A program made the translations under genes and the position numbers. Below are positions 9,134-17,822 of a stretch of DNA of 64,000 nucleotides, piece after piece (the first letter of the stretch is position 1; each line of letters opens with the position of its first letter). This DNA is from Pseudomonas kilonensis (GTDB lineage: Bacteria; Pseudomonadota; Gammaproteobacteria; Pseudomonadales; Pseudomonadaceae). Below the pieces are notes generated by a model. That model saw nothing but the letters and a program-made list of their open reading frames with translations. It was not told the DNA's origin and ran no database searches. The stretch lies in contig NZ_LHVH01000018.1 in assembly GCF_001269885.1 (NCBI RefSeq), positions 62,001 through 126,000 of the forward strand, in the 5' to 3' direction.

Positions 9134-10327
9134 ATGACACATTACGATCGCGCCATCGGCTCCCGACCCGGTATCACATGTGGTGATCGAACCTGTAAGG
9201 CCAGGTCCCGGTTGCTCAAGATAATTTCAATGACGGCTTTCTGTCTCTTCACGGCCACGCCCGGATACGGCCAGGATCTACCGGCAACGACGGACGCCAC
9301 GGTTACGGTGACTCAAGCACAGGAAATGGTTGCCAAGGCCACTCTCGGCGCCGTTCCCTGGAGCGGCCCCGAATCCGGCCCGCGCGCCCAGCGCGGCAAG
9401 AGCATCGCCATTGTCGCAGAAGATATGCGCAATGGAGGCATTGTCGGCGTCGCCCAGGGCGCTCGTGAGGCCGCCAAGGCGATGGGCTGGACGCTGAGGG
9501 TCTTCGATGGCGCCGGATCCCCGGATGGGCGTGCAAAGGCCTTTGCCGATGCCCTGGCGGCGAACCCCGATGGCCTCATTCTGTGCGGTGCCGATGCCCT
9601 TGAAAACAAGGCGGCGCTGGCCGTCTTCGCTGACAAGGGCGTGCCAGTGGTGGGCTGGCACGCCGGGGAGCGGCCCGGGCCGATTGATGGGACGCCGATG
9701 GCCATGAACGTCACGACCGACCCGCTCGAAGTGGCTCGCATCACGGCCATGGCGGCAGTGGCGCAGTCGAACGGAAAAGCCGGCGTGGTCATCCTGACCG
9801 ACTCCAGGTACAGCATCGCCATGGCGAAAGCCAAGGCCATGGAAAACGTGATTCGGGCCTGTCGGGAGTGCTCGTTGCTGGAGGTGCGCGATGTCGCGAT
9901 CTCCGAAAGCCGCGAGAAAATGCCGGCGATCACCACGGAACTGCTCCAGCGCCATGGCAAGCGCTGGACCCATACGCTGGCCATCAACGATATCTATTTC
10001 GACTACGCGGTGGCCACCTTGGCCAGCGCCGCGATACCCCGCGATGGCATCAGCCTGTTGTCGGCCGGGGACGGTAGCGCTTCGGCGTTCCTGCGCATCC
10101 AGGAAAAAAACTACCAGACCGTCACCGTGGCCGAACCGCTCAACGTGCATGGCTGGCAGGTGATCGATGAATTGAACCGCTTGATGGCAGGCCAGCCGGT
10201 GAGCGGCTTCGTGGCACCGGTTCACTTGGTCAATGCCGCCAATATCACCTTGGACGGCGGGACGAAGCTCCTGTACGACCCCAGCAATGGTTATCGAGAC
10301 ATCTATCGATTCCAGTGGAATCCCTGA
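9134..10327 (+). CDS. Orphan periplasmic substrate-binding protein, LacI/ribose-binding type (copy 1)
   Basis: Type I periplasmic binding protein of 397 residues. A hydrophobic segment near residues 32-46 ends in GYGQ and serves as export signal after a long N-region. Two Rossmann-like lobes follow, with typical segments KSIAIVAEDMRNGGIVG, DGLILCGADALE and AGVVILTD. No permease or ATPase gene is nearby, so a role in sensing is more likely than transport. It is a near-duplicate of the protein at 43183-44400: the unusual N-region (ITCGDRTC) and the leader are conserved in both. Copy 2 overlaps a GGDEF-EAL gene. Here only a few bases after the stop resemble the start of that gene, so the partner may have been deleted. 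Confidence 0.85.
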   Translation: MTHYDRAIGSRPGITCGDRTCKARSRLLKIISMTAFCLFTATPGYGQDLPATTDATVTVTQAQEMVAKATLGAVPWSGPESGPRAQRGKSIAIVAEDMRNGGIVGVAQGAREAAKAMGWTLRVFDGAGSPDGRAKAFADALAANPDGLILCGADALENKAALAVFADKGVPVVGWHAGERPGPIDGTPMAMNVTTDPLEVARITAMAAVAQSNGKAGVVILTDSRYSIAMAKAKAMENVIRACRECSLLEVRDVAISESREKMPAITTELLQRHGKRWTHTLAINDIYFDYAVATLASAAIPRDGISLLSAGDGSASAFLRIQEKNYQTVTVAEPLNVHGWQVIDELNRLMAGQPVSGFVAPVHLVNAANITLDGGTKLLYDPSNGYRDIYRFQWNP

Positions 10328-10492
10328 GCGCTGGACGTGGCTTCACGGCCAGGGAGCCTGGGTCTCCCAGGCCGCCAACGGTCTATCGAAAAATAATGGC
10401 GTCGACCTGTCGATTTCGACCATTGCCATTCGATTAGTCCGTAGAGCCGCCACACGGACGGCTTGATCCATCCATTCTCAGGAGAAAAAAGC

Positions 10493-10918
10493 ATGCGATT
10501 TATGGTGATCGTCAAGGCCAGTCCAGAGTCGGAAGCCGGAGAAATGCCCAGCGAAGAACTGCTGGCCGCTATGGGCGCCTACAACGAAGAACTGGTCAAG
10601 GCCGGGGTGATGCTCGCCGGTGAAGGCCTGCATCCCAGTGCCGAGGGCGTACGCGTGCAGTTTTCCGGCAAGAACCGGACTGTCGTCGACGGGCCCTTTG
10701 CTGAAACCAAGGAGCTGATCGCCGGTTTCTGGATCTTCAAGGTCCAGTCATTGCAGGAGGCCATCGATTGGGTCAAGCGCTGCCCGAACCCGATGGTCAG
10801 CGACAGTGAAATCGAGATCCGCCAGATCTTCGAGTTCGAGGAGTTCGGCGAATCCTTTACCCCCGAATTGCGCGAGCAGGAAGAACGCTTGCGGGCGCAG
10901 ATGTCCGGCCAATCGTGA
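10493..10918 (+). CDS. YciI-family (DGPF) protein
   Basis: Small cytoplasmic protein of 141 residues with the DGPFAETKE motif and the conserved N-terminus MRFMVIVKA. These define the DGPF branch of the YciI family, a ferredoxin-like fold of uncertain catalytic role. Family members often sit beside ECF sigma factors; none is present here. ATG 10493 follows AGGAGAAAAAAGC and is preferred to an upstream in-frame start that would read through the leader. The VOC gene begins 23 bases after its stop, so the two are probably co-transcribed. Confidence 0.85.
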   Translation: MRFMVIVKASPESEAGEMPSEELLAAMGAYNEELVKAGVMLAGEGLHPSAEGVRVQFSGKNRTVVDGPFAETKELIAGFWIFKVQSLQEAIDWVKRCPNPMVSDSEIEIRQIFEFEEFGESFTPELREQEERLRAQMSGQS

Positions 10919-10941
10919 AGCCGGATACAGGAGATCCCACC

Positions 10942-11349
10942 ATGAGAATCATTCCTTACCTGACCTTCAACGGTAACTGCAAGCAAGCCTTCGCTTTGTA
11001 TGAGGAGGTACTGGGCGGCGAGCTGTTTTCCATGTCTTTTGCCGAGGCCCCCGAGGAGACCGGGATGCCCAAGGATCCCAATCTGATCATGCACACTTGC
11101 CTGACCGTCGGCGCTTTCAGCCTGATGGCCTCCGATTGCCCGCCAGGCCAGCCATATAGCAAACCACAAGGCGTTTCGGTGTCCCTCAATGTCGACAGCG
11201 CGGAGGAGGCCGAGCGGCTGTTCAATGGCTTGAGTGCGGGTGGCAGTGTGTTTATGCCCCTGGAGAAGACCTTTTGGGCGGAACGCTTTGCCATGTTCGA
11301 AGACCGTTTCGGGATTGCCTGGATGGTCAATTACGAGGGGGAAAAATAA
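10942..11349 (+). CDS. PhnB-like VOC family protein
   Basis: Protein of 135 residues with the glyoxalase/VOC fold, PhnB branch. It starts MRIIPYLTFNGNCKQAFALY and ends in the typical FGIAWMVNYE. These proteins share a fold with 3-demethylubiquinone methyltransferase-like domains but usually have no assigned reaction. The start follows an AGGAGATC site. It forms a short operon with the YciI gene upstream. Confidence 0.85.
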   Translation: MRIIPYLTFNGNCKQAFALYEEVLGGELFSMSFAEAPEETGMPKDPNLIMHTCLTVGAFSLMASDCPPGQPYSKPQGVSVSLNVDSAEEAERLFNGLSAGGSVFMPLEKTFWAERFAMFEDRFGIAWMVNYEGEK

Positions 11350-11435
11350 GTCGAGCGCAGCCCATGGATGGACGACTCGGGTGAACCTTGCGCCAGTACT
11401 GCGTTCACTTATTGAGGTGCCGTTTTAAGTGGTCC

Positions 11436-11463
11436 TGTGGGAGCGAGCAAGCTCGCTCCCACA
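11436..11463. repeat. REP palindrome
   Basis: Perfect 28-base palindrome, TGTGGGAGCGAGC-AA-GCTCGCTCCCACA, of the Pseudomonas REP type. It sits 53 bases before the OPT transporter start and could act as a transcription stop or mRNA stabiliser. Confidence 0.9.
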
Positions 11464-11515
11464 TGGGGCCAGTCTGAATCTGACGGCTGCCCTCCAGTGC
11501 CGACAAGGACTTCGC

Positions 11516-13258
11516 ATGCATCCAACCTCGTCCACATTCCCCTTGACCACCACCGTCGAACGCGAGCTCAGTCTGCGTGCGGTCAGCACGGGAATCGTCC
11601 TCGGTATCCTGCTGACACCTTCCAATGTCTACGCCGGGTTGAAGATCGGTTGGTCGTTCAATATGTCGATCATTGCCTTGCTGATCGGTTATGGCATCTG
11701 GCAAGGCCTGGCGAGTCGGTCGGTGGGGCGACTGCCCTGGACGCTGCACGAAAGCAACATCAACCAGACCGTGGCCTCCGCCGCTGCGTCGATCATTTCC
11801 GGTGGGCTGGTCGCGCCCATCCCGGCCTACACCCTGCTGACCGGCCAGCAGTTGGACGCCATTCCCATGGTGGCCTGGGTCTTTTCGGTGAGTTTCCTGG
11901 GGATTTGGATTGCCTGGTACCTGCGGCCCTCATTGCTCAATGACAAGGCGCTGAAATTTCCCGAGGGCATGGCGACCCTGGAAACCCTGCTGCATATCTA
12001 TAACCACGGCCACGAAGCCGCGACGCGCTTGAAGGTGTTGCTCAGCGCCGCGTTGCTGTCCGGGTTGGTCAAGGCGGTCGACACCTTCATGTGGACCATC
12101 CCGCGCTGGTCTCCGAGCGCCCAACTGGAGCGCCTGACGTTTACCGCTGACCCTTCGCTGTTGTTAGTGGGATTCGGCGGGATCATCGGTATACGCGTGG
12201 GCCTGACTTTGCTGCTCGGTGCCTTGCTGGCGTGGGGCGGGTTGGCGCCGTGGCTGCTGGCGCAAGGCTTGGTGCAGTTGCCGCACGGCAGCAGCGGCCC
12301 GCAGTTCGCGGCGCTGGTGGAGTGGTTGCTCTGGCCGGGGGTGAGCCTGATGGTTTGCTCGACCCTGGCCTCGTTGGCGATTCGCTTGTGGGCATTGCAC
12401 CGGTCCACCCTGGCGGGCGGTGGGGCGATCTGGACGATACCCAAGCCTGGGCCTGCCACCGGTTTTGTACTGTCGATCATCCTGGTGGTGAGCCTGCAAG
12501 TGCTGTTGTTCGGCATCAACCCATGGATGGCCTTGTTGACCATTCCCTTGGCGATCTGCCTGGCTGCGGTGGCCGCCCGAGTGGTCGGCGCCACGGGCAT
12601 TCCGCCGATCGGGGCCATCGGCCAATTGTCCCAGTTGAGCTTCGGCATCGTCGCCCCGGGGCAGGTGCCGATCAACCTGATGAGCGCCAACACTGCCGGT
12701 GGTTCGGCAGGGCAGTGCACCGACTTGATGAACGACTTCAAGGTCGGCCGGGCGATCGGCGCTACGCCGCGCAAGCAGCTGATCGCCCAGACCCTGGGGA
12801 TTTTCGTCGGTAGCATCGTCGGGGTGTTGGCTTACCTGGCCCTGATCCCGGACCCGCAAACCATGCTGCTCACCGAAGAGTGGCCAGCCCCGGCAGTCGC
12901 CACCTGGAAGGCCGTGGCGCAAACCCTGACCCTGGGCCTGGATTCATTGTCAGCGAGCATTCGCTGGGCGATTTTCATCGGTGGCCTGGTCGGCTTGTTG
13001 TTGGGAGTCCTCGACAGCCTGCTGCCGGCGCATCGGGCCCGGTACCTGCCAAGCACGGCGGCCTTGGGCCTGGCCTTCGTCTTGCCGGCCTCGGTGTCCC
13101 TGATGATGGCCCTCGGTGCGCTGTTGACATGGCTGGTGAGCTGTCGCTGGCCGAGCCTTACGAAACGCTTCGCCATCACCGCGGCGGCGGCGTTGATTGC
13201 CGGGGAGAGCATTACTGGGGTGGGGGCGTCGTTGTGGCAGATGCTTGGGGATGGGTGA
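11516..13258 (+). CDS. OPT-family oligopeptide or metal-chelate transporter
   Basis: Inner membrane protein of 580 residues with about fourteen hydrophobic segments. The start TTVERELSLRAVSTGIVLG, the segment PSNVYAGLKIGWSFNMSI and a central TGIPPIGAIGQLSQLSFG agree with the oligopeptide transporter (OPT) superfamily. Members move small peptides or metal chelates using the proton gradient. The ATG at 11516 has AAGGA seven bases upstream; the open frame further upstream is only translated REP sequence. No linked peptidase is present, so the substrate is open. Confidence 0.85.
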   Translation: MHPTSSTFPLTTTVERELSLRAVSTGIVLGILLTPSNVYAGLKIGWSFNMSIIALLIGYGIWQGLASRSVGRLPWTLHESNINQTVASAAASIISGGLVAPIPAYTLLTGQQLDAIPMVAWVFSVSFLGIWIAWYLRPSLLNDKALKFPEGMATLETLLHIYNHGHEAATRLKVLLSAALLSGLVKAVDTFMWTIPRWSPSAQLERLTFTADPSLLLVGFGGIIGIRVGLTLLLGALLAWGGLAPWLLAQGLVQLPHGSSGPQFAALVEWLLWPGVSLMVCSTLASLAIRLWALHRSTLAGGGAIWTIPKPGPATGFVLSIILVVSLQVLLFGINPWMALLTIPLAICLAAVAARVVGATGIPPIGAIGQLSQLSFGIVAPGQVPINLMSANTAGGSAGQCTDLMNDFKVGRAIGATPRKQLIAQTLGIFVGSIVGVLAYLALIPDPQTMLLTEEWPAPAVATWKAVAQTLTLGLDSLSASIRWAIFIGGLVGLLLGVLDSLLPAHRARYLPSTAALGLAFVLPASVSLMMALGALLTWLVSCRWPSLTKRFAITAAAALIAGESITGVGASLWQMLGDG

Positions 13259-13667
13259 GATGGAGTAACTATCGACGGTTGGTCTCGTCAATGCGATGGG
13301 CGCGCTTCAGAGTGGTGTGTATATCCGTTTCTGCGGTAACGGCCACTTAGGGTTCCGCCCTGACGGCGGGTCACTTTCGAAAAGCCCGGAAGCCGGCCCA
13401 GTCGAAAGTAACCAAAGCGCTTTTGCCCCACCACTCGGTGCCTCGCCTAGGCTCGGCATACCCTCACTCCGGCATTGCTCCGTGGGCCGCCGCGAAGGGC
13501 CATCCATGGCCCAGCGCGGCTACCTCGGCATCCATGCCGAGGTGCCCACTGCGCAATGCCTGCGTTCGGCCAGCGTGGTTTAACGGGGCGCCGAGATCAA
13601 AGTCCAAAGCAAGAGCGAGAGCAAGAGCAGGACACATGCCAGCATCTAAGTGTCTGAGCCTCCGCTA

Positions 13668-13691
13668 TCGCGAGCAAGCTCGCTCCCACAG
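13668..13691. repeat. REP unit 1 of the composite repeat
   Basis: TCGCGAGCAAGC followed by TCGCTCCCACA, a REP palindrome inside the spacer of the large inverted repeat. Confidence 0.85.
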
Positions 13692-13731
13692 GGGTTCTTC
13701 AGCAGACACAAAATTCATGTACACCGCAAAA

Positions 13732-13756
13732 CCTGTGGGAGCGAGCTTGCTCGCGA
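13732..13756. repeat. REP unit 2 of the composite repeat
   Basis: CCTGTGGGAGCGAGC then TTGCTCGCGA, in the opposite orientation to its neighbours. The downstream sequence GTCGGCACATCCAACATC is repeated at 39990, so the repeated unit is larger than the palindrome. Confidence 0.85.
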
Positions 13757-13800
13757 TGAGGTCGGCACATCCAACATCACCGAAAACTGACACATCGCCT

Positions 13801-13825
13801 TCGCGAGCAAGCCCGCTCCCACAGG
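13801..13825. repeat. REP unit 3 of the composite repeat
   Basis: TCGCGAGCAAGC followed by CCGCTCCCACAGG, same orientation as unit 1. Confidence 0.85.
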
Positions 13826-14204
13826 AGAAACACGGTCTCATCAAGAACCAGGTCGGCTACCAGGCCGCCTCGCGGTGGACGTTGATCTCGGGCGCCCCGT
13901 TAACCACGCTGGCCGAACGCAGGCATTGCGCAGTGGGCATCCCGGCATGGATGCCGGGATAGCCGCGCTGGGCCATGGATGGCCCTTCGCGGCGGGCCCA
14001 CGGAGCAATGCCGGAGTGAGGGCACACCGAGCCTAGGCGAGGTGCCGAGTGGTGGGGCAGAAGCGCTTTGGTTACTTTCGACTGGGCCGGCTTCCGGGCT
14101 TTTCGAAAGTGACCCGCTGTAAGAGCGGAACCCTAAGCCGCCGTTACGCAAAAAACGGATATACACACCAAAGCAACTAAACACCGAGCTTTCTAAAAAA
14201 ACAA

Positions 14205-14244
14205 AAAAACGGCGCTTCCCATTTCTGAAAGAAACGCCGTTTTT
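14205..14244 (-). terminator. Rho-independent terminator of the hydrolase gene
   Basis: The stem AAAAACGGCG / CGCCGTTTTT encloses a 20-base loop. On the minus strand the stem is followed by a run of T. It lies 46 bases after the hydrolase stop. Confidence 0.8.
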
Positions 14245-14289
14245 CCTAAGTGAACAGCATTACAGTCGTGCCGGGACGTTCACCCCCCC

Positions 14290-15447
14290 TCATGCAGTAC
14301 GACCACCGAGCACTTCAGCCACCCAATCGGCAATGTACTGACCAGCATTGATACTGTTATCGAAACTCGAATGCTGCACGCCGCCCTCACGTTCGGTGAA
14401 GACTTTCAGCTCGCGCTTTGGACTGTTGACCAACTGCTCATAGGTGCGGTGTGCCCACTTCAGTGGAATCTGCGAATCCTTTTCACCGTGAGTGACCAGG
14501 AAAGGCACCTTGATGCGATCGAGTATGCCGTCCAGGTGGATGTTCTCGGCGATGGCCATGAACTCATCGGTGTCTTTGGCGCCCCAGACCCAGGCCACAT
14601 GCGACCAGTAATGGGGAACCGGGAAACTACCTTCCTTTTCCAGGCGACGCTTCTGCACATCACGCCAGTCATGGTTAGCACCCCACACCACGCCGCAAGC
14701 GAAGCGCGGCTCGAAGGCGACCGCGCGCGGGCAGTAATAGCCGCCGAGCGACACACCTTCCAGGCCAATGCGTTTGGCGTCGACATCGTCGCGGGTTTCC
14801 AGCCAGTCCACCACGCGGCTGGCCCAATGTTCGCTGTCAAAACGCGCCGTCAGGTGATGCAGGCGCAGTGCTTCGCCTGTTCCCGGCTGGTCGATGATCA
14901 ACGACGACACGCCCCGTTTGGCCAGCCAGGCGGGCAGGCCGACGCGGTATTTCATTTCTTTGGTGGAATCCAGTCCATTGACCTGCACCAGAATCGGCGC
15001 TGGGCCGCTGACGCCTTCGGCACGGACCAGCAGGCCGGAAATGTGTTTGCCTTCGTAAGGGATTTCAACGCGCTCGCAGTTCTCTCGTGCCAGTTCGATA
15101 CCGCGTTGGAAGGTGTGCAAAAAGCGCTGGTACAGCTCCGTGCGGCCAGGAGCACCATGGGCCTGCAGGCGTTCGCAGCTCAGGTAGTAGGTCGCGGCGC
15201 GGTTGTATTTTTCACCGGCAGACAACATTCGACCCTTGCCTTCGTCTTCTTCAGCCAGGCCGCACAGCTTGTCGGCCATGTTCGCCCAGGTCTCACGGAA
15301 GGCCTTGCTACCGGCGGCGTCCGGTTGTTTGGCGGCCTCTTGCAACGGCGCGCACATCTCTTCGATTTCGCCGATGCGGGCGCCCATTTCAATGGCCAGG
15401 TCGACGGAAAGATTCCACACGTAGTTGGTCGGGAAGTAGCGGAACAT
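14290..15447 (-). CDS. Alpha/beta hydrolase, FrsA / C-C bond hydrolase-like
   Basis: Protein of 385 residues with a helical N-terminal part (about 1-120) and an alpha/beta-hydrolase domain. The nucleophile elbow is GVSLGGY (near residue 210), the acid is in THGEKDSQIP and the histidine in GGVQHSSFD. This layout, including the long N-terminal part, is that of 2,6-dihydroxypseudooxynicotine hydrolase and FrsA-like esterases, which act on small aromatic ketones or esters. Its leader has an AATAACAA site of the Crc type, and a regulon box lies between it and the chemoreceptor, so it probably belongs to the catabolic island. ATG 15447 is chosen; the AAGGA site is 11 bases away. Confidence 0.85.
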   Translation of the reverse strand: MFRYFPTNYVWNLSVDLAIEMGARIGEIEEMCAPLQEAAKQPDAAGSKAFRETWANMADKLCGLAEEDEGKGRMLSAGEKYNRAATYYLSCERLQAHGAPGRTELYQRFLHTFQRGIELARENCERVEIPYEGKHISGLLVRAEGVSGPAPILVQVNGLDSTKEMKYRVGLPAWLAKRGVSSLIIDQPGTGEALRLHHLTARFDSEHWASRVVDWLETRDDVDAKRIGLEGVSLGGYYCPRAVAFEPRFACGVVWGANHDWRDVQKRRLEKEGSFPVPHYWSHVAWVWGAKDTDEFMAIAENIHLDGILDRIKVPFLVTHGEKDSQIPLKWAHRTYEQLVNSPKRELKVFTEREGGVQHSSFDNSINAGQYIADWVAEVLGGRTA

Positions 15448-15449
15448 GA

Positions 15450-15457
15450 TTGTTATT
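15450..15457 (-). promoter_or_regulatory. Putative Crc/Hfq site before the hydrolase
   Basis: AATAACAA on the minus strand fits AAnAAnAA and ends a few bases before the hydrolase start codon, where Crc/Hfq would block translation. Confidence 0.5.
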
Positions 15458-15651
15458 GTCCTTGTGCGAGCAAAGGCAGGCGGTCAGGTCCGACGCGGGG
15501 ATGGCCAGGCCTGACGGTTCGAAGCAGGCTAAGAGGAGGCCAATGGTTTGGCCAATCGCGAGTCGGGATGGGAGGTATTGCGAACGCTGATAGAGCGTAT
15601 GGGCGCCATGGCCTAAGGGTTTTCTTCTCACCGTTCAAGCCGCAAATCCGG

Positions 15652-15676
15652 ATACCTATCATCGTACTTTGCGATT
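15652..15676. promoter_or_regulatory. LysR-type regulon box C
   Basis: ATACCTATCAT-N8-GCGATT containing ATC-N9-GAT, the T-N11-A form bound by NodD/NahR-like regulators. It lies midway between the hydrolase (minus) and chemoreceptor (plus) starts and matches boxes A, B and D in spacing. Confidence 0.65.
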
Positions 15677-15769
15677 GCTCATAACGCAGGATGCGATTGG
15701 TGTCGTCGAGGTACGACTCATTAGAGTTGCGGCTACACCGCGCTATTGGTCGGAGTCCCGGGCGCGCAC

Positions 15770-15783
15770 AACAACAAGAATAA
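15770..15783 (+). promoter_or_regulatory. Putative Crc/Hfq site in the chemoreceptor leader
   Basis: AACAACAAGAATAA, an extended AAnAAnAA motif, 11 bases before a 31-codon leader frame. Confidence 0.5.
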
Positions 15784-15794
15784 GGTATCGGCAG

Positions 15795-15890
15795 ATGAGT
15801 GAGTCCAAACCTGGCACAGCGATCAGCCTGGTCGCCAAGGGCAGGCTGTTTTTCCACGACCGTGCGAGGAGTTTGACATGCCCGTACTGA
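15795..15890 (+). CDS. Small leader frame of 31 codons before the chemoreceptor
   Basis: ATG 15795 opens a frame of 31 residues ([16 protein letters not shown]...) that ends at a TGA at 15888-15890, inside the chemoreceptor gene, whose ATG is at 15878. An AAGG site precedes it by nine bases. It follows the Crc-like site directly. It may be a translated leader that couples to the chemoreceptor, or a chance frame. No homologue is recognised. Confidence 0.35.
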   Translation: MSESKPGTAISLVAKGRLFFHDRARSLTCPY

Positions 15891-17797
15891 GCCGTGTGTT
15901 TGGCAACCTATCGGTGGGGGCCAAGCTGTCGCTGGGTTTCGGCCTGGTGCTGCTGGTGACGTTGGCGGTGGCGGTCACTGCTTTTCGTTCCCTGGGAGTG
16001 TTGCAGCAGCGCGGTGAACAATCGCGTCAGGAGTCGTCGATCCAAGCACTGATCCTGCGCGCGCGTATCGCCGAGAAAGCATTCGCCCTGGACCTTGCTC
16101 CACAGCGCCTGGACCAGGTCCGCGAGGCGATCGGCACACTGAACCGGCAACTCGATGCTGAGCCCGCCAATAGTGCAGTACGCATGGCCGCTAGCACGTA
16201 TCTGGAGCAGTTTCTCGGCTATGCCGATTCGTTGCGTCGAGCCAGGGAAGCGCGCCTGCGCATGCAGGCACTGGCGCAGACGGCTGGCGACAGTTTTACC
16301 CTGCTGTTTCTCGATCAACTGGATACGCTCAACGCCCGGTTGGGGCAGGGGACACCGCCGGACAGCGATCAGATGGTGCGACTTGAGCAGACGGCCGCGT
16401 TGCGGGACAAACTCGCCAAACTGCGTGACAGCGAGCTGTACTACTCGCTCGATGGCGAGGAGCGTTACCGCAGCGACTGGGAAATGAGCATGAGTGATCT
16501 GCTGGCCGCCATGCAGGCGCTTGATCTTGGCGAGCAGCAAGGCGAGTCGCTGCAGGAGGCGAACACGGCCTTGGGTGACTACCGCAAGGCCTTCGTCGAG
16601 TTCGTCGACAGCCGTGGGCAAAGTGCACAAAGCAGTGCGGCGATGAACGCGCAAACCGAGCAGGTGAGCAAGCTACTGGCCCAGGCCGATGAACAGCAAA
16701 GGCAGGCGGTACTCGACGATAATCGCAATGCCGATCGTCAATTGGGTTTGATCACTGTCCTGGCTCTCGCCTTGGGCATTGGCGCCAGCCTGCTGATCCG
16801 CCAGTTGATTGTGCAGCCGTTGCGCCAGGCTGTGCAGTTGGTCCAGCGCGTGGCGGCGGGGGATCTGAGTGATCCGCCGTCAGACAGTGGTCGTCGTGAT
16901 GAATTGGGCCAACTGTTGGGCACTGTGGGCAACATGCTGGGCAGCCTGCGGGGATTGGTCGGGCGCATCGACCGTGGTGTCGGCTCGCTTAATGGCATGG
17001 CCGGCAGCTTGGCCGAAGTGACCTTGAGCAACAGCCGTGGTGTCGAACATCAACGCCAGGAAACCGAACTGGCCGCCACCGCCATGCAACAGATGGCCAC
17101 CACGGCGCAGGAGGTCGCCCGCAACGCGGGTGAGGCCAGCGAAGCGGTGGCGCATGCCGACCAACAAGCGCGTGAGGGCGATGAACTGGTGCGCCAGGCG
17201 GGTGGCAAGATCGACCACCTGGCTGTGGAAATGAGAGGTTGTGCCGAGGCCATGCGGTCCTTGCTGGTGGAGAGCGCGGCGATTGGTGGTGTGCTCGATG
17301 TCATCAAGGCGGTGGCCGAGCAGACCAACCTGCTGGCGCTCAACGCCGCCATCGAGGCCGCGCGGGCGGGTGAGCATGGTCGTGGCTTCGCTGTGGTCGC
17401 CGATGAAGTGCGTGGCCTGGCACGACGCACACAGCGCTCGACCACGGAAATCGAAGGGTTGATCGTTCGTCTGAGCAGTGTTGCCCAACAAGCCGCCGAG
17501 CGCTTGCAAGGCAGCCATGTGCTGAGCGATGAAACGGTGGTGCTTGCCGCACAAGCCTCCCAGGCACTGGCGCGGATTACCCGGGCGGTGTCCCGCATCG
17601 AGCAGATGAACCAGCAGATTGCCGCGGCGGCCGAGCAGCAGAGTGTGGTGGCCGAGCAAGTCAGCCAGAGCATGACACGGGTGCGCGAAGTGGCCGAGGG
17701 CAGTGCCAGGGAAAGCCTGCAACTGCAAGTCTCGACGGCCGACTTGCAACAGGTTGGCGGCGAGCTCAAGGCGGCTGTCGGGCACTTTCGTACCTGA
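15878..17797 (+). CDS. Methyl-accepting chemotaxis protein with HBM-type sensor
   Basis: Membrane chemoreceptor of 639 residues. A first membrane segment (about 15-35) and a second (about 289-309) enclose a helical periplasmic region of about 250 residues, the size of the helical bimodular (HBM) domain that binds organic acids. HAMP follows (about 310-365). The signalling domain has the hairpin tip [19 protein letters not shown] (near residues 475-493). GAGGAG six bases before ATG 15878 supports the start. Box C lies 200 bases upstream and the NahR/NodD-like LysR gene is just beyond the 3' end, so chemotaxis to the substrate or a metabolite of the island is likely. The ligand is unknown. Confidence 0.92.
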   Translation: MPVLSRVFGNLSVGAKLSLGFGLVLLVTLAVAVTAFRSLGVLQQRGEQSRQESSIQALILRARIAEKAFALDLAPQRLDQVREAIGTLNRQLDAEPANSAVRMAASTYLEQFLGYADSLRRAREARLRMQALAQTAGDSFTLLFLDQLDTLNARLGQGTPPDSDQMVRLEQTAALRDKLAKLRDSELYYSLDGEERYRSDWEMSMSDLLAAMQALDLGEQQGESLQEANTALGDYRKAFVEFVDSRGQSAQSSAAMNAQTEQVSKLLAQADEQQRQAVLDDNRNADRQLGLITVLALALGIGASLLIRQLIVQPLRQAVQLVQRVAAGDLSDPPSDSGRRDELGQLLGTVGNMLGSLRGLVGRIDRGVGSLNGMAGSLAEVTLSNSRGVEHQRQETELAATAMQQMATTAQEVARNAGEASEAVAHADQQAREGDELVRQAGGKIDHLAVEMRGCAEAMRSLLVESAAIGGVLDVIKAVAEQTNLLALNAAIEAARAGEHGRGFAVVADEVRGLARRTQRSTTEIEGLIVRLSSVAQQAAERLQGSHVLSDETVVLAAQASQALARITRAVSRIEQMNQQIAAAAEQQSVVAEQVSQSMTRVREVAEGSARESLQLQVSTADLQQVGGELKAAVGHFRT

Positions 17798-17822
17798 CCT
17801 CGCCTGCGAGTAATGGTCGCTA

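Larger units (their letters stand above)
13313..14170. repeat. 858-bp composite inverted repeat with three REP units in the centre
   Basis: The left arm is 13313-13606 and the right arm 13876-14170. They are near-perfect inverted copies of about 294 bases. Both begin with TGGTGTGTATATCCGTT at their outer ends and meet at a GTTAACGGGGCGCC-type inner end. The 269-base centre holds three REP sequences. No transposase or other gene is present; frames in this interval are translated repeat. It fills the gap between the OPT gene and the hydrolase. The outer motif is a widespread non-coding repeat of fluorescent pseudomonads. Confidence 0.9.

Noticed and set aside
10408..10440. Fifth copy of the LysR regulon box before the YciI gene
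   Set aside because: CGATTAG is present but the spacing to the upstream half differs and GCGATT is not matched.
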